Source: Methanoregulaceae archaeon (GTDB lineage: Archaea; Halobacteriota; Methanomicrobia; Methanomicrobiales; Methanospirillaceae). Taken from it: DNA of 8,016 nt. The notes under the pieces are model-generated. The model was not told the origin of the DNA. It did no database searches and saw only the letters and a list, made by a program, of their open reading frames with translations. Within the stretch, counting starts at the first letter, position 1; every line of letters begins with the position of its first letter. The position numbers and the translations under genes are program-made. The DNA lies in NCBI GenBank assembly GCA_013331215.1, contig DUGU01000154.1, forward strand, positions 443 to 8,458, in the 5' to 3' direction. This document shows, piece after piece, positions 1-6,299 of the stretch.

Positions 1-226
1 AAAGCGCCGCCACGGCACGGCCACGCTCAGCACGTCGGTCCCGAGGGTCCTCTTCACGGCGACCCGCACCGAAGGGTCCGTCATCCTGATGACGGCCCGG
101 GGGTGCTCTTGTTCGGCCTCGACCAGGGGCCAGAGGAAGAACTGCAGGCACCCGGTGCCCGGCGGGACGATCACGCCGTCGACCGCCGGACGGCGGTAGT
201 GGGCAAGTGTGACCAGGCCCGAGATG
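1..226 (-). pseudogene. C-terminal fragment of a DUF169 family gene, 5' part lost, 3' end beyond left edge
   Basis: Read on the minus strand, this stretch encodes about 75 residues that align without gaps to residues about 168-243 of the intact DUF169 protein at 2092-2889. Shared landmarks are GLVTLA-YRRP, DGVIVPPG-GC, TDP and AVKRTLGTDVL-VAVPWRRF. The nucleotide match to 2161-2385 is about 80% by hand count. Differences are spread through codons and leave the frame open, so this was a diverged paralogue under selection rather than a recent copy. Homology stops at about 226, where sequence of an unrelated gene on the other strand begins; the N-terminal two thirds and any start codon are absent. 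The last roughly 23 residues would lie to the left of the window. DUF169 has no firmly known function. It is called a fragment because no start or upstream coding sequence exists to its right. Confidence 0.8.
1..226. repeat. Direct repeat, copy A (partner 2161-2386)
   Basis: The first 226 bases match 2161-2386 in the same orientation at about 80% identity with no gaps seen. The match is the shared C-terminal coding part of two DUF169 paralogues. The left end of the repeat lies outside the window; the right end is the junction with the CCG fragment. Confidence 0.8.
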
Positions 227-448
227 CCGGCCCGCTGCTGCGGCTCGGGCGGCGGGGTGAAGTCCGGCCGGCCCGAGGTGGCGGCGGCGCTCGGCAAGCA
301 GAAGCGCGAGGCGATCGCCGCGACGGGCGCAGCGCAGGTGATCACCTCCTGCCCGTTCTGCGAGTTTCACATCACGGGGCACACGGACCTTCCGGTGCGG
401 AACATCGCGTCCCTGTCGCTCGACGGGTACCGAAAGAAGAAACCCTGA
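227..448 (+). pseudogene. C-terminal fragment of a CCG-domain Fe-S oxidoreductase (HdrD/GlpC-like), 5' part lost
   Basis: The plus strand encodes the end of a cysteine-rich CCG domain: CCGSGGGVKSGRPE, then 36 residues after the second Cys, then the pair in SCPFC, ending at a TGA at 446-448. The family pattern is CX(31-39)CCX(35-36)CXXC, so the second half of one CCG motif is complete and correctly spaced. CCG domains bind a catalytic Fe-S cluster in heterodisulfide reductase HdrB/HdrD and in GlpC/LldE-type (Fe-S) oxidoreductases. The rest of such a protein, normally including ferredoxin-like clusters and a first CCG motif, is missing: left of about 226 the DNA is DUF169 sequence on the opposite strand. 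A GTG at 209 in frame could start a 79-residue product, but its first residues would come from antisense DUF169 DNA. It ends 9 bp from the stop of the convergent propeller gene. Confidence 0.72.
433..442 (-). terminator. T-rich terminator for the propeller gene
   Basis: Read on the minus strand this is TTTCTTCTTT, starting 15 bases after the propeller stop codon. Archaeal transcription commonly ends at T-rich runs without a strong hairpin. It overlaps the last codons of the convergent CCG fragment, as expected for tightly packed convergent genes. No mapping data; assigned from composition and position. Confidence 0.4.
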
Positions 449-460
449 GGACTCCCGCTA

Positions 461-667
461 GAGCCCGTTGAAGAGCCAGATGACGTCGACGAAGTCGATC
501 CGCCCGTTGCCGTTGATGTCGAACGCGGCGACCGGCTCGTTCGCCGCGATCCAGGTCATGCTGTTGAAATAGAGGACGACGTCCGCGAAGTCCAGGCGGT
601 CGTTGCCGTTCACGTCCTCGTATATGCCGTCGTAGTCCAGGTCCTGCGGCGCTCCGGACCCGCCGGG
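461..667 (-). other. Dockerin-like paired Ca-loop module (copy 2) at the end of the propeller protein
   Basis: This segment encodes 69 residues starting PGGSG, with loops DVNGNDRLDFAD and DINGNGRIDFVD joined by the spacer MTWIAANEPVAAF. It matches the esterase tail at about 72% identity without gaps. Relative to copy 1 it is inverted, since the two host genes face opposite ways. Confidence 0.8.
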
Positions 668-1114
668 GATCGGCTGCACCGGTGCCGGTCCCGCTTGGTT
701 TCCGATCGCGTACAATGCACCTCTCTTCCCGTCAAACCCCCCGACAAAGACCGTGCCGTCCGCGATTGCCGGCGGCGAGTAGAGCGGCGTTCCGTTCGTC
801 CACTCCCATCGTTTCGAACCGTCCGCCGCGTTGAGTGCGTAGAGCCGGTTGCTACCGGTCGCATAGACCACGCCGTTCGCATACGCCGGGAGGACAAACT
901 TCCGGTCCGAAACGGGCGTGTTCAGGACGGTGAAGTTCCACCGCGTCGTCCCGTCGGCCGCGTTCAGGGCCCAGACCTGGCCGAGCGTGTAGTTGCCGCA
1001 TCCGATAAAGACCGCCCCGTCGGCGACGGTCACCTCGGAGGTGGTGATCCTGCCGGTGTTTCGACCCAGGAACGGGTTGAACCAGAGTTCCTTCCCGTCG
1101 AGCGGGTTCTGGGA

Positions 1115-1119
1115 CCCCC
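1115..1119 (-). other. Frameshift site: homopolymer run inside the propeller gene
   Basis: The coding strand reads GTC GGA GGG GGT CCC and leaves the propeller frame. With six G instead of five it reads GTC GGA GGG GGG TCC CAG and continues into the downstream blade (SQNPLDGKELWF). The protein is clearly propeller-like on both sides of the run, with no residues missing. A one-base slip in a homopolymer is the simplest cause, in the cell or in the read. Confidence 0.75.
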
Positions 1120-1944
1120 TCCGACATGAGAATTGTTGGAGACCTGGAGGTAGAGGTGACCGTTCACCCAAGCCGGACCACCGGTGTACCAGAAGTCTGG
1201 CGCCGCCCAGAACCTGTTCCGGAGGTGCACGCCTCCGCCCGTGAGCGCGTCGACCTGGAAGTAGTCGCCTCCGGCATAGAAGTAGAGGGTCCCATCGTGG
1301 ACGGCGATATTCGTCAGCCCATCCATGCCGACTTCCCAGCCCGTCCATTCCTGTGTGAATTTATACCAGACCATCTCTCCCGAGGTCGAGATTGCGGCGA
1401 CAGTGTTTCCCACATTGCCGCCGTCGGAGACGAAGACCATGTGATTCCAGACAGTCGGCGGGTGAGGGGCATTTCGGAGCGCGATCATTCCCGTATCGAT
1501 CGGGAATGGGAACTGGCTCCACGACACCGCGCCGGTCGCCGAATCGAGACCATAGACGCCGTCGCCCGAGACGATCACGTACCCGTCCGCGACCGCCGGC
1601 GAGCCCCAGATCTTCGTCGTATTCAACGTCGGGGAGACCCATTTCCGCGTCCCGTTCGATGCGTACACGGCGTACACCTTCATCTCGTTGCTCCCGAAGT
1701 AGACGACCCCGTCCACGACCGATGGTTGATGTACGACGTGCGAACCCTGTGCGTCCGTCCTCGCGGTCCATTTCAGGACGCCGTTTGGGCGCGTCCCGCC
1801 GTCGTCGTACACGCCCGTATGTTCGGCGTCGGATCGGTACATCGACGTCGTCGCCGCAACGGGGCCTGCGAGCCCCACGAAGAGAAGGACGACGATTACC
1901 ACGAGAACAGCCGCTCTCGGTTCGGAAAGGGAGAGGATACCCAT

Positions 1945-2091
1945 TATCACCACCTCGATAACAGTATCCTTCGCTCCACACGGGGGGGTATTAATACTGC
2001 CGATCCGTTCCGCTGCGATATCCGGTCTATGCCACGGTGTATAAAAAAGACGCAACGGGCCCTGCCGGATCGGCGGTCGGGGGGTTTCCCG
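1945..2091 (-). promoter_or_regulatory. Intergenic promoter region of the propeller gene
   Basis: This 147-bp gap lies between the DUF169 stop (2092) and the propeller start (1944), both on the minus strand. It holds the ribosome-binding site GAGGTGGTGAT at 1946-1956. Two TATA candidates are visible: the palindrome GTATTAATAC at 1988-1997, which would put the RNA start near 1967 with a leader of about 22 nt, and TTTTTTATACA at 2038-2048, which would give a leader of about 70 nt. The first fits the usual short leader better. A run of seven G (1982-1988, plus strand) sits beside the palindrome. Confidence 0.45.
2043..2048 (-). terminator. Oligo-T run after the DUF169 gene
   Basis: Six T in a row on the minus strand, about 44 bases after the DUF169 stop codon, fit an archaeal oligo-T terminator. 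The same bases form part of a possible TATA box for the propeller gene, so either role or both could apply. Confidence 0.35.
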
Positions 2092-2889
2092 TTACCCAAT
2101 CAGCTCCCGCCACTCCCCGGTCTCGAGGAACGAGCCGGCCACGTCCTCCTCGAACTCGACAAAGCGCCGCCACGGCACGGCCACGGTCAGGACGTCCGTG
2201 CCGAGGGTCCTCTTCACGGCGAGCCGCGCCGTGGGGTCGGTGAGCCCGACCACCACCCGCGGGAACTCGCGCTCGCCCTCGGCCACCGCCCAGAGGTGGA
2301 ACTGCATGCAGCCCGCGCCCGGCGGCACGATCACCCCGTCGGCCTCGGGCCGGCGGTAGTTCGCGAGCGTGACCAGCCCCGCGAGCTGGAGCGCGTTCGC
2401 GACGAAGACCACGACGGCCGCCTCCTCGCCGGGAGGCAGGGCCGAGAGCGGCATCAATACAACCCACGCCGGCGGCGCGGGGATCTTCGGGAGCAGCTCG
2501 AGAAAGGCGGCGGCTGCGGCCGGATCCCGCCAGTACCGCTCGCCGTGGAGCATGTGCTCCTTCATCGGCGACTCGGGCATGGCCCGGGCCTGAGCCACGA
2601 GCCGCTCGGGCGCGCCCGTCCCCTCGACGCCGACGCTGAGGAAGTACGAGTGCCGCTCCACGTCGGGAAAGCCGTCCGCGAACCCGAGCCCGACCGCGCC
2701 GCCCGGGCAGCCGACCGTCTCGCGGGAGAGCGCGACCGTCTTACCCAGCGCGGCCTGCGCGAGGAGCCACATCACGCACCCCCGCCGGCCGTCGGCGAAC
2801 CCGAGCGCCCCGTCGGGCCGCTCGTCGCGGAAGAGGACGGCCACCGGCTCGAACCGGAGGCCGAGCGCCTCCCGAACACGACTCTGCAT
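2092..2889 (-). CDS. DUF169 domain protein, intact copy
   Basis: This encodes 265 residues, a usual length for DUF169 proteins, whose function is not established. Family landmarks seen, numbered from the chosen ATG: an N-terminal LGLRFEPVAVLF segment (about 10-20); a Cys in GRRGC (38); SRETVGCPGGAVGLGF with Cys61; a hydrophobic VVVFVANALQLAGLVTLA block (about 159-176); DGVIVPPGAGC with Cys194; and the AVKRTLGTDVL-VAVPWRRF block near the C-terminus. The conserved Cys and Gly-rich CPGGA motif suggest metal or cofactor binding, but that is inference. The ATG at 2887-2889 is preferred because family homology begins just after it. An in-frame GTG at 2961 would add 24 charged, non-conserved residues and reach into the divergent promoter. 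No signal peptide, so cytoplasmic. It neighbours two secreted-protein genes without an evident functional link; a truncated paralogue lies at 1-226. Confidence 0.85.
   Translation of the reverse strand: MQSRVREALGLRFEPVAVLFRDERPDGALGFADGRRGCVMWLLAQAALGKTVALSRETVGCPGGAVGLGFADGFPDVERHSYFLSVGVEGTGAPERLVAQARAMPESPMKEHMLHGERYWRDPAAAAAFLELLPKIPAPPAWVVLMPLSALPPGEEAAVVVFVANALQLAGLVTLANYRRPEADGVIVPPGAGCMQFHLWAVAEGEREFPRVVVGLTDPTARLAVKRTLGTDVLTVAVPWRRFVEFEEDVAGSFLETGEWRELIG
2161..2386. repeat. Direct repeat, copy B (partner 1-226)
   Basis: This is the segment of the intact DUF169 gene that matches the left-edge fragment, offset by exactly 2160 bases. The most conserved block is the first 60 bases, with four mismatches. 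The two copies flank the propeller gene in the same orientation. Confidence 0.8.
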
Positions 2890-2942
2890 GGGCGATTCTC
2901 GGCGTTCCACCACTTCAGCCTGTCGGCGCCGGGCCACCACAG

Positions 2943-2953
2943 GCTTAATCTTT
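2943..2953 (+). promoter_or_regulatory. AT-rich promoter element between divergent DUF169 and esterase genes
   Basis: GCTTAATCTTT is the only AT-rich stretch in the 95-bp gap between the DUF169 start (2889) and the esterase start (2985). As a plus-strand TATA element it would start RNA about 25 bases on, leaving a short leader that still holds the ribosome-binding site at 2972. In the other direction it would leave a leader of roughly 30 nt for DUF169. It is a weak match to the archaeal TATA consensus. Confidence 0.3.
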
Positions 2954-2971
2954 GCCGGCACGAGTACCTGT

Positions 2972-2979
2972 GGAGATGG
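2972..2979 (+). promoter_or_regulatory. Ribosome-binding site that decides the esterase start
   Basis: GGAGATGG sits five bases before the ATG at 2985. The same motif overlaps the earlier in-frame ATG at 2976, and a TTG at 2952 has no such site. This supports 2985 as the start, giving a normal signal peptide (MTRRGARADS then a hydrophobic core). Confidence 0.55.
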
Positions 2980-2984
2980 ATGCG

Positions 2985-5783
2985 ATGACTCGCAGAGGAG
3001 CTCGTGCAGACTCGGTGTGGCTCATTGCGACCGCCGTCGTCCTGCTCGTCCTCGTGGCCGGGGCCTCCGCGGACGCCGCGACCCGCATCGTCGCGGTCGG
3101 CGACTCGCTGACGAGTGGCGGCAGCGTCGACGACGGCGGTGTGCACCCGACGTACCGCTACTGGCTCTCGGATACGCTGAAGAAGAACGGCAACGCCGTC
3201 GACTTCGTCGGGTCACGGAGCGATCCTGATTTCCCGGGGTACAGCTTCGATAGGGACCACGAAGGTCACGGCGGATATACGATCGAGGGGATCGTCGACG
3301 GAGTGAAGGACGAGGATGGCGTCGTCAGGGGCGGCAAGCTCTCGACCTGGCTCGCCGGGTATTATCCGGATATTGCCCTCGTGCTGATCGGCACGAACGA
3401 CGTCCTCGCGAACACCGACATGGACACCCGGTTCAACAACCTGGGTCGCCTCATCGACACCCTCCGCGCGAAGAACTCGCGGATCAAGATCTTCGTCGGA
3501 AAACTTCCACCGACCGGGGAAAGCTACCGCAATGAGCACTCGGGGCTGTACACGTTCAACTCCCGGCTCGATTCGTGGAGATCGGAAAAAACGACCTCCT
3601 CCTCCCCCATCACGATAGTCGACCTCTACTCCGGCTATGACGGGCGCGACGACAACCAGGCCCCGCGGTACATCCACCCGGACCAGTCGGGCGAGCAGAA
3701 GATCGCTGATCGGTGGTATGCCGCGATCAGGGGCTCCGTCTCGGGAGGCACGACCACGACCACCGTGCCGACGACGACGCAGAACCCGTACGCGATCACG
3801 GGCCCGACGGTGATCACCAGCCCGGGCACGTACTACCTCACCAACGACATCCTGAACCGGAACGATGCGGTCTGCATCGAGGTCATGACGCCCGGCGTCA
3901 CCATCGACGGGCGCGGGCATCGCCTCTCGGGCACAGGGACATCCAGTACGAACGTCGGGATCTTCGTGAACAACATCCCGGATGTGACGGTGAAGAACCT
4001 CAAGGTCTCGGGGTGGGGGTACGGCATCTACTACTACGACCAGGGTGTGAGCCTGGGCCGGGTGGAAGGGTGCACCATCGAGAACAACCTCTTCGCCGGG
4101 GTCGTGCTCTACAACAAGGTTCACGGGGTGAGTGTGGCAGGAAACCGGATCACGGACCAGGCCCAGCGCGGCGTCTGGATCGCGGACGCCTCCGACAACG
4201 TGATCTACGACAACCGGTTCTCCAACTCCGGCGTGAACGCGGATGTCGTCGGGACGTCGACCGGCAACGCCTTCTCCGTCGTGAAGCGGGCCGGCACGAA
4301 CATCATCGGCGGCCCGTACATCGGCGGCAACTACTGGGGCAAGCCGGACGGCAGCGGGTTCTCCCAGACCCACGCCGACTCGAACGGCGACGGGTTCACC
4401 GACGAGACCTTCAGCTTCTCCGGCCACACCGACCTGCTCCCGCTCACCTCGTTCAGGGTCACGCCGACGCCCGGCCCGTACCGGACGCTCGTCGTGCCGG
4501 GCACGATCGAGGCCGAGGACTACGATAACGGCGGCGAAGGCGTCGCCTACCACGACACCGTCGCCGGAAACCAGGGCGGCGCGTACCGGAACGACGACGT
4601 CGACATCGAGGCCATCACGGGCGGGTACACCCTCGCGTACATCCGCGACACCGAGTGGACGCAGTACACCGCGACCGTGCAGCAGGCCGGCGACTACCAG
4701 GTGACGCTCCGTGCGGCCGCCTGGAACGGACCGCGGACGGTCCGCATCCTGGCCGGCACCACCGAGATCGGGACGGTCACGGTCCCCCTGACCGGGTCGT
4801 CGACCGCGTTCACGACCGCGACGACCACGGTCCGCCTCGCGGCCGGCGCGCAGGCGCTCCGGTTCGCCTACACCGGCGACGGGATGAACCTGGACCGGAT
4901 CGAGACCGCTCTCGTCACGCCGACGGCCACCCCGACGCCGACCCCCACGCCGACGGTCGTTCCCGAGGCCCCCTATCCGGCCGCGCATGTACTCCCGGCC
5001 CGGATCGAGGCCGAGCACTTCGACGTGGGCGGCGAGGGGGTCTCGTACCACGACTTCGAGCCCGCGAACCTCGGCAACGACCAGGCCCTCCGGCCGGGCG
5101 AGGGGGTCGACATCGAGACGGAGGGCGGAGTCACCGACGTTTGCTTCGTCCGCGCCGGCGAGTACCTGAAGTACTCCGTCGACGCGCCCGCGGCCGGCAC
5201 CTTCGAGCTGACACTCCTCGCCGCGAACCCCGACGCGACGGCGAAGGCGGCCAGGGTCTACCTCGACGGCGTCCCGGCCGGCGAGGTGTCGATCGCCTCG
5301 ACGGGCGACTGGACGGTCTATCAGGACTTCGCCGCGCCGACCCCGCTCGCGGTCACCGGGGGCCGCCACGTGGTGACCCTCGCGTTCGAGGGGGTCGACC
5401 GGGTCAACCTCGACTGGCTGAACCTCGGCGGGGCCGCGCCGACGGCCACACCGACCCCCACGCCCACGGCGAACACCACGGAGACGGTCACGCCGACGCC
5501 CACTCCGACGGTCAACGTCACTCCGACGGGGAACGTCACCCCGACGACGACCGTGCCGGGGATCGCGCTCGTTCCTGGCGGCGCCGGTCTGCCGACCGAT
5601 CCGGACGGCGACCGACTGTACGACGACGTGAACGGCAACGGACGGAAGGACTTCGCCGACGTCATCCTGTACTTCAACCAGATGACCTGGATCGCCGCGA
5701 ACGAGCCCCTCGCCGCGTTCGATTATAACGCGAACGGCCGGATCGACTTCGCCGACGTCGCCTGGCTCTTCAACCACATCTGA
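2985..5783 (+). CDS. Secreted CE3-like SGNH esterase with beta-helix, two CBM6-like modules and dockerin-like tail
   Basis: This 932-residue exported protein has five parts. Residues 1-32 are a signal peptide (MTRRGARADS, hydrophobic core, then ASADAA). Residues 33-250 are an SGNH hydrolase: GDSLTSG (Ser41), DHEGHGGYTI (91-100), IGTND (135-139) and IHPD (His231). These blocks look most like carbohydrate esterase family 3, which removes acetyl groups from xylan. Residues about 267-488 are a right-handed parallel beta-helix of the NosD/PbH1 type (CIEVMTPGVTIDGRGH and following rungs). Residues about 507-643 and 671-816 are two CBM6-like sugar-binding modules, each opening with IEAE(D/H)(Y/F)D-GGEGV-YHD. 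Thr-Pro linkers lie at 645-657 and 820-856, the second with N-x-T sequons at 830, 844 and 850. Residues 864-932 are the paired Ca-loop dockerin-like module. Likely role: deacetylating and binding extracellular polysaccharide at the cell surface. The helix could instead be a separate lyase or epimerase domain. Substrate is inferred, not seen. Confidence 0.87.
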   Translation: MTRRGARADSVWLIATAVVLLVLVAGASADAATRIVAVGDSLTSGGSVDDGGVHPTYRYWLSDTLKKNGNAVDFVGSRSDPDFPGYSFDRDHEGHGGYTIEGIVDGVKDEDGVVRGGKLSTWLAGYYPDIALVLIGTNDVLANTDMDTRFNNLGRLIDTLRAKNSRIKIFVGKLPPTGESYRNEHSGLYTFNSRLDSWRSEKTTSSSPITIVDLYSGYDGRDDNQAPRYIHPDQSGEQKIADRWYAAIRGSVSGGTTTTTVPTTTQNPYAITGPTVITSPGTYYLTNDILNRNDAVCIEVMTPGVTIDGRGHRLSGTGTSSTNVGIFVNNIPDVTVKNLKVSGWGYGIYYYDQGVSLGRVEGCTIENNLFAGVVLYNKVHGVSVAGNRITDQAQRGVWIADASDNVIYDNRFSNSGVNADVVGTSTGNAFSVVKRAGTNIIGGPYIGGNYWGKPDGSGFSQTHADSNGDGFTDETFSFSGHTDLLPLTSFRVTPTPGPYRTLVVPGTIEAEDYDNGGEGVAYHDTVAGNQGGAYRNDDVDIEAITGGYTLAYIRDTEWTQYTATVQQAGDYQVTLRAAAWNGPRTVRILAGTTEIGTVTVPLTGSSTAFTTATTTVRLAAGAQALRFAYTGDGMNLDRIETALVTPTATPTPTPTPTVVPEAPYPAAHVLPARIEAEHFDVGGEGVSYHDFEPANLGNDQALRPGEGVDIETEGGVTDVCFVRAGEYLKYSVDAPAAGTFELTLLAANPDATAKAARVYLDGVPAGEVSIASTGDWTVYQDFAAPTPLAVTGGRHVVTLAFEGVDRVNLDWLNLGGAAPTATPTPTPTANTTETVTPTPTPTVNVTPTGNVTPTTTVPGIALVPGGAGLPTDPDGDRLYDDVNGNGRKDFADVILYFNQMTWIAANEPLAAFDYNANGRIDFADVAWLFNHI
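4917..4957 (+). repeat. Thr-Pro linker repeat between the two CBM6-like modules
   Basis: Repeated ACG-CCG type codons encode VTPTATPTPTPTPT (residues 644-657 of the esterase). Such linkers separate modules in secreted multi-domain enzymes and are commonly glycosylated. The repeat marks the boundary between the first and second CBM6-like modules. Confidence 0.75.
5442..5552 (+). repeat. Long Thr-Pro linker before the dockerin-like module
   Basis: Imperfect six-base repeats encode a Thr/Pro-rich linker (residues about 820-856) that includes three N-x-T sequons (NTT, NVT, NVT). It joins the second CBM6-like module to the C-terminal Ca-loop module. The sequons suggest archaeal N-glycosylation; that is inference. 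Confidence 0.75.
5574..5780 (+). other. Dockerin-like paired Ca-loop module (copy 1; copy 2 at 461-667, minus)
   Basis: This segment encodes 69 residues with two 12-residue loops of dockerin type, DVNGNGRKDFAD and DYNANGRIDFAD, with acids or Asn at loop positions 1, 3, 5, 9 and 12. A shorter D-x-D-x-D stretch precedes them. The propeller protein ends in the same module: 50 of 69 residues are identical with no gaps, including the spacer MTWIAANEP. There is no C-terminal membrane segment or LPXTG-type signal, so a docking or sorting role is the best guess. A matching cohesin is not in the window. Confidence 0.8.
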
Positions 5784-5796
5784 GACCCTCGCGTCA

Positions 5797-5808
5797 CCCT
5801 TCTTTTTC
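5797..5808 (+). terminator. Pyrimidine/T-rich terminator of the esterase gene
   Basis: CCCTTCTTTTTC begins 13 bases after the esterase stop codon (TGA 5781-5783). A T-rich run at this distance is the common archaeal form of intrinsic terminator. Confidence 0.5.
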
Positions 5809-5821
5809 GGACGCCCCGCCA

Positions 5822-5836
5822 CGCGCTCGAAGCGCG
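5822..5836. terminator. GC hairpin just after the esterase terminator
   Basis: CGCGCT pairs perfectly with AGCGCG around a three-base loop, 14 bases past the T-rich run. It may protect the esterase mRNA 3' end or belong to a dispersed intergenic repeat; the window shows only one copy. Confidence 0.3.
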
Positions 5837-6133
5837 CTGCGCGGCTCCCTCCGTACCTTCGACGATACCACCGGCATGCGCACATCCGCCGGTGACCGTC
5901 TCTCCGCTCCCGGTACACTATCACGTATGTGAAAAACGGAGCGGTCGCGCCCGGGGTCGCACGAGAAGACGACATGCCGGCGGCACGATCGAAAACAGGG
6001 CTCGATGCATCGGCATCGCTGAGCTATGTGACCCCCGGCCGGATCCCGGAGATTCTCCCTGAACGGTCGGGTCTCCCGGGCTCGACACGACGGCCGGCGT
6101 TCTGTGCCGGCATCCGCGGTCGCATCGGATCGC

Positions 6134-6171
6134 GATTCCGAATAATTGTCACCGCGTCCGATATCGGAATC
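6134..6171. other. 8-bp inverted repeat in the reductase 3' flank
   Basis: GATTCCGA (6134-6141) is the exact inverse of TCGGAATC (6164-6171), with a 22-base AT-richer loop. It lies about 130 bases past the reductase stop codon. It could be a hairpin in the transcript or a protein-binding site; nothing in the sequence decides between these. Confidence 0.3.
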
Positions 6172-6299
6172 CGGTCCAGTGGCGAAATTGTTGACCGCAG
6201 GTATTTCGAAGGCGCGTGTGGTCGCAATGCCGACCGTCGTTGTTGGCGGACCCGCGTCCGATGCTCTCCCCGTCGGGCAGCGGTCGCTCCGTCCCCGCG

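Larger units (their letters stand above)
458..1944 (-). pseudogene. Secreted PQQ-type beta-propeller protein with C-terminal dockerin-like module; one frameshift
   Basis: Two overlapping minus-strand frames together make one protein of about 495 residues. The start is the ATG at 1942-1944, preceded by GAGGTGGTGAT (1946-1956). A signal peptide follows (LSLSEP then a hydrophobic run ending AGPVAA). About eight PQQ/WD-like blades come next, with the recurring pattern (V)ADG-V-(V)G, YAL-A-(D/T)G and a closing W, for example VDGVVYFGS...NGTRKW and ANGVVYATGSNRLYALNAADG. The last 69 residues (461-667) are a linker and a paired Ca-loop dockerin-like module. Blades 1-5 are in one frame and 6-8 plus the tail in the next; the switch is at the C5 run 1115-1119, where one extra C gives one continuous frame. 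Six N-x-S/T sequons suit an exported archaeal glycoprotein. Such propellers are binding scaffolds or quinoprotein-like folds; no enzyme activity can be assigned. A sequencing error would make this an intact gene. Confidence 0.8.
5784..6299. other. 516-bp intergenic stretch with hairpins and no convincing gene
   Basis: No reading frame here looks like a real protein: the open frames have Arg/Pro/Ser-rich compositions typical of antisense GC-rich DNA and match no family I know. After the esterase terminator there are several perfect inverted repeats: 5822-5836 (6-bp stem, 3-nt loop), 5904-5910 with 5938-5944 (7 bp), 6003-6018 (6-bp stem, 4-nt loop), 6093-6111 (6-bp stem, 7-nt loop) and 6134-6141 with 6164-6171 (8 bp). 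It separates convergent transcripts from the esterase and reductase genes, so it should hold both 3' ends. Some hairpins could be terminators, a small RNA or remnants of repeats. No tRNA or box C/D pattern was found. Confidence 0.5.

Noticed and set aside
2890..2961. GTG start at 2961 extending DUF169 by 24 residues
   Set aside because: The added residues are charged and not typical of the family, and the extension would cover most of the divergent promoter gap.
2952..2984. TTG at 2952 or ATG at 2976 as esterase start
   Set aside because: Neither has a suitably spaced ribosome-binding site, and 2985 gives a normal signal peptide.
1126..2988. A long open plus-strand frame opposite the propeller and DUF169 genes
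   Set aside because: It crosses two well-supported minus-strand genes and their promoter region, is rich in Arg, Pro and Asp, and matches no family I recognise.
4917..5552. The Thr-Pro coding repeats as a CRISPR or satellite array
   Set aside because: The units are six-base codon repeats in frame within one protein, without spacers or uniform longer repeats.
458..5783. The inverted copies of the dockerin-like module as ends of a mobile element
   Set aside because: They are coding C-termini with protein-level similarity, and there is no transposase, target duplication or terminal repeat.
3213..5975. A long open minus-strand frame (about 920 codons) opposite the esterase gene
   Set aside because: It is Arg/Val/Gly-rich, has no recognisable domain, and mirrors a plus-strand gene with clear domains; long antisense frames are normal in GC-rich coding DNA.
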